From Actinomycetes bacterium (GTDB lineage Bacteria > Planctomycetota > Phycisphaerae > JAACET01), in assembly GCA_030631725.1 (NCBI GenBank), contig DAOVKO010000061.1, positions 1 through 9,711 of the forward strand: a stretch of 9,711 nt of DNA, read 5' to 3'. A model generated the notes under the pieces. That model saw nothing but the letters and a program-made list of their open reading frames with translations, had not been told where the DNA came from and made no database searches. The position numbers were made by a program, and so were the translations under genes. Below are positions 1-7,319 of the stretch, one piece after another (within the stretch, counting starts at the first letter, position 1; every line of letters starts with the position of its first letter).

Positions 1-58
1 CCCAAAACCGCTCGGGTATATTTACAACCGACCGATCCCGGAGCGATCCACTGGGGGT
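1..58. other. Non-coding tail after the last gene, no clear signal
   Basis: Fifty-eight bases follow the TAA of the propeller gene. They contain GGATCG twice, as a short direct repeat on the minus strand, and an AT-rich stretch (TATATTTACA). No stable GC stem followed by a T run is visible, so neither a terminator nor a promoter can be supported. Confidence 0.4.
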
Positions 59-1195
59 TTATTCAACTGAGAGGATTTTCATCCGCATCAAAGCGAAGGC
101 CCGGGCCTCGGCTGCCCGGCTGCACAGGAGCAGCTGGCTGGTGCCGGGGTTGGCGCCGCGCGGCAGCCATAGGCCTCGCATCAACAGAGCGGACATGCTG
201 GGGGGGATGCTGAAGAGGCGCATCTGCTTCTGATCGGCGGCTACGAAACGCCCGGAGCCGAACCAGCAGCCGGCCCTGGTGCCGACGGGCAGTTCGACGC
301 GCTGACCGTCGGCCAGGCTCAGCAGAACTATGCGGTCTTGTGCGGTATCGTAGTAGGCGAAATGGCGGGCGTCGGCGCTGAGCGGTCGGCCCAGACCGGC
401 AAAGGCCTGGTATATGCCTGCGAGTGTGGGCGAGATGTAGATTTCGGCCAGTTCCTGCGGGGGTGATTTTCCCGGGCGCCATTGAACTAGGCGGCTCTGT
501 CCGTCTTGATTGAGGACGAAGATGATGCGCCCGTCAGGCGTCCATTGCGGCCAGAGCTGCTGGGCGCTTTGTGAGTCGGCGGGGCAGGTGTGCTCGATGT
601 TGCCGGTGGAAAGGTTAACGACGTGCAGGCGGGCGGACTGCGATCGGGGCTCGAAGACAACTACGGCTGCCCGAGTGCCCGATGGGGATAGGGCCGGCAT
701 CATGATCGGTTTGAGCGAGATGCTCAGCCGTCTAGTCATGCCCGTTTGAGGCTCGCAGACAACCAGATCACAGCGACCGTTTTGCTGGTAGGCAATGAAG
801 AGCAGCGTTTTGCTGTCGGCCGACCAGCTGGGCCAGGCTGCGCCGGACTCGGCGAGGATGCGGGGCTGGGCGGTGGCCTCTGCCGAGCGGATGTGCAGGG
901 ACATGGGCTCAAGACCTCGGCCGGTGAAGAGGCAGCGGGGCTCGGGTGGTAAATCGTCTTGGCAATCGAGAAAGGCGATCCATTTGCCGTCGGGCGAGAC
1001 CACGGGCAGTTGCAGGCCGCTGTTGGGCAGTTGTCCAAGCGGCTCGGCCTGGACCTGAACGTGGCTGCTCTGGGACGCTTTCCACGGGTCCTGGATTTGC
1101 CTGTCCGCTCCAGAGCCTGGCGGCTCAGTCTTTGGAGTGCATCCCCAGCAAAGCAGCAGTGTCAGCAGGCAGAGCCCGGCGGCGGGTTTTCTCAC
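59..1195 (-). CDS. TolB-like beta-propeller protein, candidate lipoprotein
   Basis: 378-residue exported protein of unknown specific role. The N-terminus (MRKPAAGLCLLTLLLCWGCT) is a signal peptide ending in Gly-Cys; Cys19 could be lipidated, but Trp at -2 and Cys at -3 do not make a standard lipobox. The body shows repeated PD40/TolB-type blade motifs: VVSPDGKWIAFLD (65-77), WPSWSADSKTLLFIA (121-135), PALSPSGTRAAVVVF (167-181), WPQWTPDGRIIFVLN (215-229) and PLSADARHFAYYD (271-283). A sixth degenerate blade lies near GSGRFVAAD (313-321). This agrees with a six-bladed propeller. The GTG start overlaps the gspD stop (GTGA) and has a GGAG ribosome-binding site, so it is probably translated together with the secretin. 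TolB itself carries an extra N-terminal domain that is not seen here. A function in secretion (channel assembly or substrate handling) is suggested only by position. Confidence 0.75.
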   Translation of the reverse strand: MRKPAAGLCLLTLLLCWGCTPKTEPPGSGADRQIQDPWKASQSSHVQVQAEPLGQLPNSGLQLPVVSPDGKWIAFLDCQDDLPPEPRCLFTGRGLEPMSLHIRSAEATAQPRILAESGAAWPSWSADSKTLLFIAYQQNGRCDLVVCEPQTGMTRRLSISLKPIMMPALSPSGTRAAVVVFEPRSQSARLHVVNLSTGNIEHTCPADSQSAQQLWPQWTPDGRIIFVLNQDGQSRLVQWRPGKSPPQELAEIYISPTLAGIYQAFAGLGRPLSADARHFAYYDTAQDRIVLLSLADGQRVELPVGTRAGCWFGSGRFVAADQKQMRLFSIPPSMSALLMRGLWLPRGANPGTSQLLLCSRAAEARAFALMRMKILSVE

Positions 1196-4100
1196 GGGCT
1201 GTCTCCGTCGGCCTTGGGCTTGAAGGTCCGCTCGATCCGCTCGAGGGTTTTGAGGGGTTTTTCCATTTGGGTGTCAATCTCTTTGGGCGTGGTCATAACC
1301 CGGGGGGTGATAAAGACGACCAGCTCGCGGTTGCGTACGCCCTTGTCGATGGCACGGAAAAGCCCGCCAATCAGGGGCAAATCACCCAAGAGGGGCACCT
1401 TACGGACGTCCTCAAAGGTATCCTGACGGATGATTCCGCTGAGCATGACGGTCTGGCCGTCCTGGACGATAACCTCGGTGAAGACCTCACGCCGGTCAAC
1501 GGTGGGGTTTCCGCCCGCGGCGGGGGCGCCGGGCACGATCCGAGAAATCTCCAGGTTGATTAAGAGGTTGACGCTGCCTTCCTTGGTTATGTGGGGGCGG
1601 ATGCGCAGAAGGGTGCCAACCTCTTTGTAATCGAACTGTGTACGGGAGATACCGCCTTCAGCTGACCTTTCGGACTCGGTGGCTACGGGCACATCTTGGC
1701 CGTCGAAGTACTCGGCGGCTTCGTTATCCCTAGTCGTCAGAGAAGGCTCGAGCAGAATCTTCATCCCGAATTCCCTGATCAGCAGGTTTACGAGCAAGCC
1801 GACATTGGCCCGGGCGGTTATAGTCGTGGTTCCGCCAAAGAACAGATCGGTGAAAACCATGCTGGCGCTGCCGCCCAGGGCGGTGTCGGCCGGGGCGAGG
1901 AGGGTGGGGTCGGAGGCCAAGCGCAGCCCGAGGGTGGTCTGGTCCTCGTGCTGGATTTCACCAATTCGGGCGTGGATGACTACCTGTCGGCCGGGCTGGT
2001 CCAGTTCCTCGATCAACTCCCGGATGGGCTCCAGGAAACCGGGCGGGGCCAGGACCATAACGACGTTGCGCCGATATACCGGCACCAAGCGAATCTTTCC
2101 GATCAGGTTGGAGACGGGCATTTGGGTCGCGGGCCGCGTGTAGTTCTGCCACCAGAATTCGATAGAGCCTGCATCGGACTGCTCGTTCGAGGAGCCTTGG
2201 TTGCTGGAGCTACTGCCGTCGGAAGAATCTGAGTCTTCGTGGTAGTCGGAGAGTCCTCGTGCGGCCCGGCGGATTTTGGCTATGGTCCGGGGCTCGGCGA
2301 GCATGGCGTTGAGCTGCTCGCAGAGGTCTTCGGCATTGGCATATTTGAGTTCGATCGGCACGGGCAGCCCGGCAAGTTGCGGCTGATCGAGTTCGGCTAT
2401 CAGATCGGTGATGACCTGGAAATTGGCGACGCTCTTGCTCTGGACGATCAGCTTATTGGAGCTAGGCATGACATGGAAAGTAAACTGGCCCAACAGACGC
2501 CCGACGGGCTTTACTTCCTGCTGGCGGCCGCCACCAAAAATGAGGTCAAAATAAGTCATCCTGCGAGGCTCGCTGCCGCTGAACATCTCGGTCAGGAACT
2601 CCTTTACCTCGGCGGGGTCGGCGTACTCGAGTTCATAGATTTTTGGTTTGGCCTCGCTGGGGTCTATGGCTACGTCTTCTTCGGCGATGAGCTCTTCGAT
2701 CTCCTTCATGGTGTCGGGATCGGTAATGACCGTGATGGCATTACGGCGTTTATCAGCCATCACCCTGACCTTCGTTGCTTCGGTGCTGCGTCGGTAGTAC
2801 TCGTAGGTGCTGCCGTAAGACCTGCTCCTGCCGGCGACCTCCATCTGCGAAAACAGGGTTTCGATTCTCTGGGCCATTTCCTCGGCGTCGGCGTGCTTTA
2901 AAATGATGGTTTTGTAGTCAATTTGCTTTTCGGCATCCGCGTTGTCGACCTTGCTCAGCAGCTCCATGGCCATCTCTCGGCCTCTCTTGGAGCCGGATAC
3001 GAAGATCCTTTTTGATTGGCCGAAGGGCACCACGTGGGCGTCGATACCGGGCATGTCCTGCAGGGTCTGCTCGACTTGCTGGGCCATTTCTGCGATGTCG
3101 GCCACGTCGGCGAATTTGACCTCATACTCTTCATAGTCTTTCTCTACTTCCCGCGGTTTGTCGAGCAACTCGAGCCAACTGATGATTTGATCCATCATTT
3201 CGGCCGGGGCCGCGACGATGATCCAGTTGCGGGAGATATTGGGGACCAGGGTTACGGGCGTCTTGCTCGGCACAATTTTGATAATGCCGGTTTCGGCGGC
3301 TTTGGCTGGAGTGGCGGGGGTAGGTGGAGGCCGCCGGCCGCGTGGGCCGCGTCGAGGTTCGGGAGGTCGGGGGGCAGCTTTTTTGGGCTCTTCGCCGGTA
3401 ATAATGTCTTTTACGTCTATGCTCATTTCCCCGGCAATTAGATGGCGGACAAAGCTGGTGATTTCGACGGCGTCGCCGTGTTTGACCTGGTAAATCTTGG
3501 TCACGGTCTGCTCGGCCGAGGGGATGTCCATGCCGGCGACGACCTGCTCGATGCGCAGCAGGTTGGCCACAGTGTCGGTGACGAAGAGCTTGCGGGTGTC
3601 GGGGTCAGCGACGGTGCGGGCGAAATCGGGCAGCATGGGCTTGATTACGGCCTGCATTTTGACCACGTCGTAATGCTGGATGAGAAACTCCTTGGTGACG
3701 ATTTGGAGCTGATCTTCGATAGTGCTGACCGATTTATCCGCGGGCACGCGGGGCAGGGCCGACTGCATAACTTCGCTGACCGGGAGAACGTAAACCAGGT
3801 CGAGATGCTCCTGGACCACGATGCCGTGGACCAGCAACGCCTGGCGGACCAAGTAGACAGCTTTTTCCGTGGGCATCTTGTCCTTGGAGACTATGGTAAT
3901 CTTCTTGTCCTTGATCGACGGGCTGGGGACCACCGGTTTCTTGAGGCTCTTAGAAAGGAACTCGCAAACCTTATCGATGGACATGTCCTTGAAGGCTACA
4001 GAAACACCTTCGGGCTCCTTTGGTTTGGATTCCGGCTTGGTTTCGGCAGGCTTTTCGGTTTCCTTGGTTTCGGGTGAGGGTGCCGACTCGGCAGCGTTCG

Positions 4101-4215
4101 GCGTGCCTCGGGGTGGACGACGGCGCCTCCGGCCGGGAAATTGTCCGAGGCTGTAAGTATTAAATAAGCCTAAACAAAGGGCTACAGTAACTGCGATTGC
4201 TGTTGTTCGTCTCAT
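1192..4215 (-). CDS. gspD: GspD outer-membrane secretin, extended N-terminal ring stack
   Basis: 1007-residue secretin, the multimeric outer-membrane channel through which T2SS substrates leave. A signal peptide occupies about residues 1-24 (AIAVTVALCLGLFNTYSLG). An Arg-rich and then Lys/Glu/Pro-rich linker extends to residue 69. An N0 (STN-like) domain covers about 70-145. Six ring-type modules follow at about 171-232, 238-355, 361-426, 433-518, 524-612 and 618-742. They share a beginning such as YQVKHGDAVEI, YELEYADPAEVKEFL or IELKYANAEDLCEQL and a later strand such as RNAITVITDPDTMKEI. The secretin domain (about 743-975) has YKEVGTLLRIRPHI, NLLINLEISRI and the hallmark VPLLGDLPLIGGLFR, ending ELVVFITPRVM. 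Only about 33 residues come after this, so no clear pilotin-binding S domain is seen. Proteobacterial GspD is about 650-700 residues with N0 to N3. A Ser/Asp/Asn-rich loop (656-684) interrupts the last module. Confidence 0.95.
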   Translation of the reverse strand: MRRTTAIAVTVALCLGLFNTYSLGQFPGRRRRRPPRGTPNAAESAPSPETKETEKPAETKPESKPKEPEGVSVAFKDMSIDKVCEFLSKSLKKPVVPSPSIKDKKITIVSKDKMPTEKAVYLVRQALLVHGIVVQEHLDLVYVLPVSEVMQSALPRVPADKSVSTIEDQLQIVTKEFLIQHYDVVKMQAVIKPMLPDFARTVADPDTRKLFVTDTVANLLRIEQVVAGMDIPSAEQTVTKIYQVKHGDAVEITSFVRHLIAGEMSIDVKDIITGEEPKKAAPRPPEPRRGPRGRRPPPTPATPAKAAETGIIKIVPSKTPVTLVPNISRNWIIVAAPAEMMDQIISWLELLDKPREVEKDYEEYEVKFADVADIAEMAQQVEQTLQDMPGIDAHVVPFGQSKRIFVSGSKRGREMAMELLSKVDNADAEKQIDYKTIILKHADAEEMAQRIETLFSQMEVAGRSRSYGSTYEYYRRSTEATKVRVMADKRRNAITVITDPDTMKEIEELIAEEDVAIDPSEAKPKIYELEYADPAEVKEFLTEMFSGSEPRRMTYFDLIFGGGRQQEVKPVGRLLGQFTFHVMPSSNKLIVQSKSVANFQVITDLIAELDQPQLAGLPVPIELKYANAEDLCEQLNAMLAEPRTIAKIRRAARGLSDYHEDSDSSDGSSSSNQGSSNEQSDAGSIEFWWQNYTRPATQMPVSNLIGKIRLVPVYRRNVVMVLAPPGFLEPIRELIEELDQPGRQVVIHARIGEIQHEDQTTLGLRLASDPTLLAPADTALGGSASMVFTDLFFGGTTTITARANVGLLVNLLIREFGMKILLEPSLTTRDNEAAEYFDGQDVPVATESERSAEGGISRTQFDYKEVGTLLRIRPHITKEGSVNLLINLEISRIVPGAPAAGGNPTVDRREVFTEVIVQDGQTVMLSGIIRQDTFEDVRKVPLLGDLPLIGGLFRAIDKGVRNRELVVFITPRVMTTPKEIDTQMEKPLKTLERIERTFKPKADGDSP
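1203..1206 (-). promoter_or_regulatory. Ribosome-binding site of the TolB-like gene
   Basis: GGAG on the minus strand lies seven bases before the GTG at 1195, within the end of gspD. It supports the GTG start that overlaps the gspD stop (GTGA). Confidence 0.55.
2164..2250 (-). other. Ser/Asp/Asn-rich low-complexity insert in the last N module of GspD
   Basis: Codons 656-684 of gspD encode a polar, acidic, serine-rich loop (including SDSSDGSSSSNQGSSNEQ) between the helix and the later strands of the module nearest the secretin barrel. In GspD structures the corresponding loops of N3 line the periplasmic constriction; a similar place here is inferred. Confidence 0.65.
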
Positions 4216-4220
4216 GGATA

Positions 4221-4226
4221 CACCTC
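4221..4226 (-). promoter_or_regulatory. Ribosome-binding site of gspD
   Basis: GAGGTG on the minus strand lies five bases before the ATG at 4215, in the 13-base gap after the gspC TAA. This is the only junction in the operon where the genes do not overlap, so gspD can be initiated independently. Confidence 0.75.
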
Positions 4227-4228
4227 GA

Positions 4229-4939
4229 TTAGAGCTCTTTTTCTATTCTTTCGCGCATCTCGGCCGGCATACGTTCTAAGATTCTTTGGCGCATTTCCGG
4301 GGGCATGTTTTTGAAGCGTTCAATTCTTTCCGGGGTGAGTTCGAAGTCTCCACCCATTCGCGAGCCTGGCCCGCGCCGGCCGCGAGCCCGGGATGGCCTG
4401 CCACTAGCGGGAGGCGGTGCTGTTCTGCCAGACATGGGGGGTTTCGAGGGGCCGCCGCCTTTGTCCTTGCCGAAGACATACAGCTTTTTCTCTTTGCCGT
4501 CGAACTCCAGTTCGACCCAGTCCGGGCCGATCCGTTTGATCTTCGCATCTTTGTGACTTTGGCCGACGGTGAAACCTTTATTTTCGCCTTGGAAGTAGAC
4601 CAGCTCACCCAATATGCCCATTAGTTTTAGGGAAAACTGCTTGGTCTTGTCCACGGAGAAGATGTGCCGCTTGGCGATTCGATCGGCCTGTTCCTCCTGA
4701 GCAGACTTTTTCTCATTCTTGTCGTCTGGCTTTTTTGGGTTTTTGTCGTCCGGATTTGGGGGCTCATCCTGCTCGTCCGGCTTGTCCGGGACCTCGTAGC
4801 GTTCGAGCAGGGCGGTGATTTCCTGGTGGCCCTTGTGTCGCGAGGCCAGGGCGCCCACAGCCATAACAGTCAACAAGCCGGCCAGGACCACAACTGCTAA
4901 CTGCCCGATACGCACCAATCTGTCTTTATTTACGGTCAT
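4229..4939 (-). CDS. gspC: GspC / PilP-like connector with Arg/Gly and Met-Pro-Glu-Met-Arg tail
   Basis: 236-residue protein that should link the inner-membrane platform to the N-terminal ring of the secretin. One membrane helix spans about residues 11-32 (IGQLAVVVLAGLLTVMAVGA). A strongly charged Asp/Lys/Pro linker runs from 50 to 83. Residues 85-157 form a small beta domain with the GspC homology-region pattern: RIAKRHIFSV, then LKLMGILGELVYF, FTVGQSHKDAKIKRIGPDWV and ELEFDGKEKKLYVFG. No PDZ domain follows. Instead there is an Arg/Gly/Pro tract (GRPSRARGRRGPGSRMGG, 180-197) and a helical tail with two related units, NMPPEMRQRILE and RMPAEMRERIEK. Its ATG overlaps the gspM stop (ATGA) without a clear ribosome-binding site; gspD follows after 13 bases. 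The position before the secretin fits both gspC and pilP. The name GspC is used because the pseudopilin genes are gspI, J and K. Confidence 0.8.
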   Translation of the reverse strand: MTVNKDRLVRIGQLAVVVLAGLLTVMAVGALASRHKGHQEITALLERYEVPDKPDEQDEPPNPDDKNPKKPDDKNEKKSAQEEQADRIAKRHIFSVDKTKQFSLKLMGILGELVYFQGENKGFTVGQSHKDAKIKRIGPDWVELEFDGKEKKLYVFGKDKGGGPSKPPMSGRTAPPPASGRPSRARGRRGPGSRMGGDFELTPERIERFKNMPPEMRQRILERMPAEMRERIEKEL

Positions 4940-5493
4940 GAGCGAGCCTTTGGCATCCGGGCCAGAGTAGCCACCACCATGGTGATCTTGAATGTGCCCG
5001 GTTTTTTTTCATCATTGGTAATCGAAAGCCTCTCCACAAACACAAACGTCTTGGCCTTGCACAGCCCGGCCAATGATTTGACCAACTGGGACAGATTGCA
5101 TTGGCCGGGGACCTCCAGAGGCACGATCTGCACATCGGGCACCGCCGATAAAGGTCGAGGGCGTTGTAGCCTGTACTCGCTGGGCTTGAATCCGCCGGCG
5201 CTGAATGTTTCTTTTACAGTTTCGAGCAGCTTCAACTGGGCGGTCTGTACGTCCTGCTCCAGAGGCTCGTTTACCGCCGGGCCGTATATCTGCTCCAGCC
5301 GCCGGCGCAGGCCCAGGATGCGCCGAACACGCCGTTGAACCTCGTCCAATTGGCCCCGGGCCTCAGTGATCTGGGCTCGGGCGCTGCTCCAACTGTTAAT
5401 CCAGGGCACCAGGGCGAAGTAACCGGCGAATATTATCAGCAAGCCCAACCCGCCGAGAATAATGGCCCTGCGGTCACGTGTGGAGAGGGTCAT
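4936..5493 (-). CDS. gspM: GspM / PilO-like inner-membrane platform protein
   Basis: 185-residue bitopic protein that in known systems pairs with GspL (PilO with PilN) in the inner membrane. A short basic N-terminus (STRDRRA) precedes one membrane helix at about 10-32 (IILGGLGLLIIFAGYFALV). A coiled-coil segment follows (about 37-75: ARAQITEARGQLDEVQRRV and further Arg/Leu heptads). The rest, about 80-180, is a periplasmic alpha/beta domain with QIVPLEVPGQCNLSQLVKSL and VFVERLSITNDE; this strand-helix-strand pattern fits the ferredoxin-like fold of PilO and GspM. The length matches the family. The ATG overlaps the gspL stop (ATGA) and has a strong Shine-Dalgarno sequence. Sequence alone does not separate GspM from PilO; the context with gspI, J and K favours the T2SS name. 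Confidence 0.85.
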   Translation of the reverse strand: MTLSTRDRRAIILGGLGLLIIFAGYFALVPWINSWSSARAQITEARGQLDEVQRRVRRILGLRRRLEQIYGPAVNEPLEQDVQTAQLKLLETVKETFSAGGFKPSEYRLQRPRPLSAVPDVQIVPLEVPGQCNLSQLVKSLAGLCKAKTFVFVERLSITNDEKKPGTFKITMVVATLARMPKARS

Positions 5494-7319
5494 GGTCGGC
5501 CTCCTTTTCCTTTTCTTTCAGGCTTGGGCGGCTCCGCATCAGCCTCGCTGGTGGCCGGCTCGGCTGCCTTAGAGTCCGTCTCTTTGGAGTGAGCCTCTTT
5601 GGACGGCGCTTCTTTGGCGTCGGCTTCTTTGGAGGGCTCCTCTTTGGTGGGTGTTTTTTCGGTTGATTCAGGAGTTTTTTCGTCAGAGGTCTTCGGCTTG
5701 TCTTCCTTAGTTTCGGCTGATGGACTCGATACGGGTGTTGGAGCCGAGCGTCCAACGGCTAAGGCAATTTCAAAACGAAACTTTTTTTTATCAGGCTTGG
5801 CCCGCTTCAAGTCGACCTGGCCCACTTGACGAAGCTTCTGGAGCATGGGCACGAAGTCCTTTTCGTTGGAGACGATTCCGGCGATGGTGAGGTCTCCGTT
5901 GCGGCTATAATTCCAACTGGTCAGGAGGGTTTTTTCCGGCAAGACTTCGGATATTCTGTCGAGGACCTCCAGAGGTGTCGGTCCGGAGCGTTCGAAGTGT
6001 TGGCCAATGGCTAACTGTTGGGCGAGGCCCCCTTGTTGAGCGGTCTTTTTGTGTACCTCGGCGCGGGTGTCGCGGAGTTTGGCGGCTTTTACTATGTCGA
6101 GAGCATAGAGGCTAATGACTGCGGCGATCACCCATCCGAGCAGTGCAGCCCATTTCCAGGAGAATACCTTGCGGGGCTGGGTGATGTCTTTGGAAACAGC
6201 GGCGAGGTTGAGGCTCGGCCAATCGTCCTGCATACTGCACAGGGCAGCACCGATCGCGGGGGCCGATCGGGAAAAATCCAGACCCCCAGCCAAAGTCAGC
6301 CGTTTGGGGACCTCCGGTTGGGCCACCTCCAGACCAAGACTGCCGCTGATTAGTTCCGACAGGCCGGGCATCCGGGCCGAGCGACCGAACACGATGCAGC
6401 GGGCAGCCTGCCTCTGCCGCGGTGCCTTCTGGAGGCAATTCCTATAAGCCTCGCGAAGCCGGCGCGACCAGTCGTCTAGCACCGGGGCCAGGCAATCGTG
6501 CACCTGCGGATCGTCCTGAGCACCCGAGCGGCTGGCGGCATAGGATAACTTGCGCTTCTCGGCCTCGGCGTAGCCAATGCCCAGCTCCTCGGCGATCCGT
6601 TCGCTCCAGTAGTCTCCACCCTGATCGATCAGACCGCAGTGAACCACTCTAGGGCCGTCGAGCAAGGCCATGCCCGTGCAGCGGGCCCCGACGTCGAGCA
6701 GCAGAAGCGGGGTTTGGCTGTCTGGGCTTAGCTGGGCCCAGCAAACGCCTAGGGCCAATATGGAGGGGATTGCACCGGCCGGCTCACGCCCAAGCTGCCT
6801 GGAGCTTTCCAGCATCGCCGAGAGCACTTCGCGGCGGACCGCACAGAGCACAACGCCCTGTCGGCCGGGCTCGGAGGGATCGGAATAATTGCTGTAACCA
6901 GTGGCAAAATGCTCGGACTGGGTCGGGATCAGCACCTCCAACTGAGCCTGGATCATCTTGGCCAAGGCACTGCTGGACGCTTCGGGCAGCCGGAGCGTGC
7001 GAAAGAGAACGCGCTCGTCGGCACCGCAGATCACCAGGGTCTCGGTGAGCTTCTGGCTAGCCATTTGGGCCAGGGCCGCGGCCAGATCGGCCGGCTTTTC
7101 CCAGCGGTCGTCAAGAGGAACTTCCAGAAACTTATCGGCCTGATAATCCGAACCGTTGCGCCTCAGGCGCACCAGGCGCAGGGCACTGCCGCCGAACTCC
7201 AAACCCCAGACCACGTTGTTCTGCTTTTTCTTGATCATTCGCTCTGGTACCAATAAGCGCAGGGTACTTCTGCCGAATTCCAAACCCCAGGCTACCTTGT
7301 TCTGCTTTTTCTTGCTCAT
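5490..7319 (-). CDS. gspL: GspL: PilM-like actin-fold domain fused to PilN-like domain
   Basis: 609-residue inner-membrane platform protein, equivalent to a PilM-PilN fusion. In known systems it couples the GspE ATPase in the cytoplasm to GspM and the pseudopilus. The cytoplasmic actin-like part has WGLEFGRSTLRL (11-22) and its duplicate WGLEFGGSALRL (38-49) as first-strand motifs, the nucleotide-binding strand LLLLDVGARCTGMALLDG (205-222) and IVFGRSARMPGL (309-320). A membrane helix lies at about 388-408. A PilN-like periplasmic domain (447-522) follows, including TLLTSWNYSRNGDLTIAG. The last 85 or so residues are a Lys/Glu/Ser/Thr/Pro tail with pentapeptide repeats. The ATG at 7319 is chosen because it makes an ATGA overlap with gspK, like the neighbouring junctions. 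An ATG at 7238, in the inner copy of the tandem repeat, has the same flank and would give a 582-residue protein of normal architecture. Which start is used cannot be decided here. Confidence 0.88.
   Translation of the reverse strand: MSKKKQNKVAWGLEFGRSTLRLLVPERMIKKKQNNVVWGLEFGGSALRLVRLRRNGSDYQADKFLEVPLDDRWEKPADLAAALAQMASQKLTETLVICGADERVLFRTLRLPEASSSALAKMIQAQLEVLIPTQSEHFATGYSNYSDPSEPGRQGVVLCAVRREVLSAMLESSRQLGREPAGAIPSILALGVCWAQLSPDSQTPLLLLDVGARCTGMALLDGPRVVHCGLIDQGGDYWSERIAEELGIGYAEAEKRKLSYAASRSGAQDDPQVHDCLAPVLDDWSRRLREAYRNCLQKAPRQRQAARCIVFGRSARMPGLSELISGSLGLEVAQPEVPKRLTLAGGLDFSRSAPAIGAALCSMQDDWPSLNLAAVSKDITQPRKVFSWKWAALLGWVIAAVISLYALDIVKAAKLRDTRAEVHKKTAQQGGLAQQLAIGQHFERSGPTPLEVLDRISEVLPEKTLLTSWNYSRNGDLTIAGIVSNEKDFVPMLQKLRQVGQVDLKRAKPDKKKFRFEIALAVGRSAPTPVSSPSAETKEDKPKTSDEKTPESTEKTPTKEEPSKEADAKEAPSKEAHSKETDSKAAEPATSEADAEPPKPERKGKGGRP
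5500..5506 (-). promoter_or_regulatory. Strong ribosome-binding site of gspM
   Basis: AAGGAGG on the minus strand lies six bases before the ATG at 5493, inside the last codons of gspL. It is the best match to the anti-Shine-Dalgarno sequence in the window and fixes the gspM start. Confidence 0.75.
5580..5654 (-). repeat. 15-bp tandem repeats encoding Lys-Glu pentapeptides
   Basis: Five consecutive 15-base units, each starting TCTTTGG on the plus strand (at 5581, 5596, 5611, 5626 and 5641), encode TPTKE, EPSKE, ADAKE, APSKE and AHSKE at residues 556-580 of GspL. A sixth, weaker unit (TDSKA) follows. They lie in the low-complexity tail beyond the PilN-like domain, expected to be periplasmic. 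The exact periodicity suggests growth by slippage. Confidence 0.85.

Noticed and set aside
1..58. Possible terminator after the propeller gene
   Set aside because: Only short, poorly paired GC segments and no T tract; a terminator may lie outside the window.
946..1563. Plus-strand open frame across the gspD/propeller junction
   Set aside because: Overlaps two recognised genes on the other strand and has no supported start or family motif.
2239..2901. Plus-strand open frame of 220 codons opposite the middle of gspD
   Set aside because: Antisense shadow inside well-supported secretin modules.
3442..4077. Plus-strand open frame of 211 codons opposite the 5' part of gspD
   Set aside because: Antisense shadow of the secretin; its composition (Asp/Gly/Leu/His-rich) is the mirror of the gspD codons and shows no domain.
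5580..5654. Short tandem units considered as a CRISPR array
   Set aside because: Units are 15 bases, contiguous without spacers, and code in frame for Lys-Glu pentapeptides.
6250..6270. Inverted repeat CCGATC...GATCGG
   Set aside because: Six-base stem with a nine-base loop inside gspL codons, with no T run; probably chance in GC-rich sequence.
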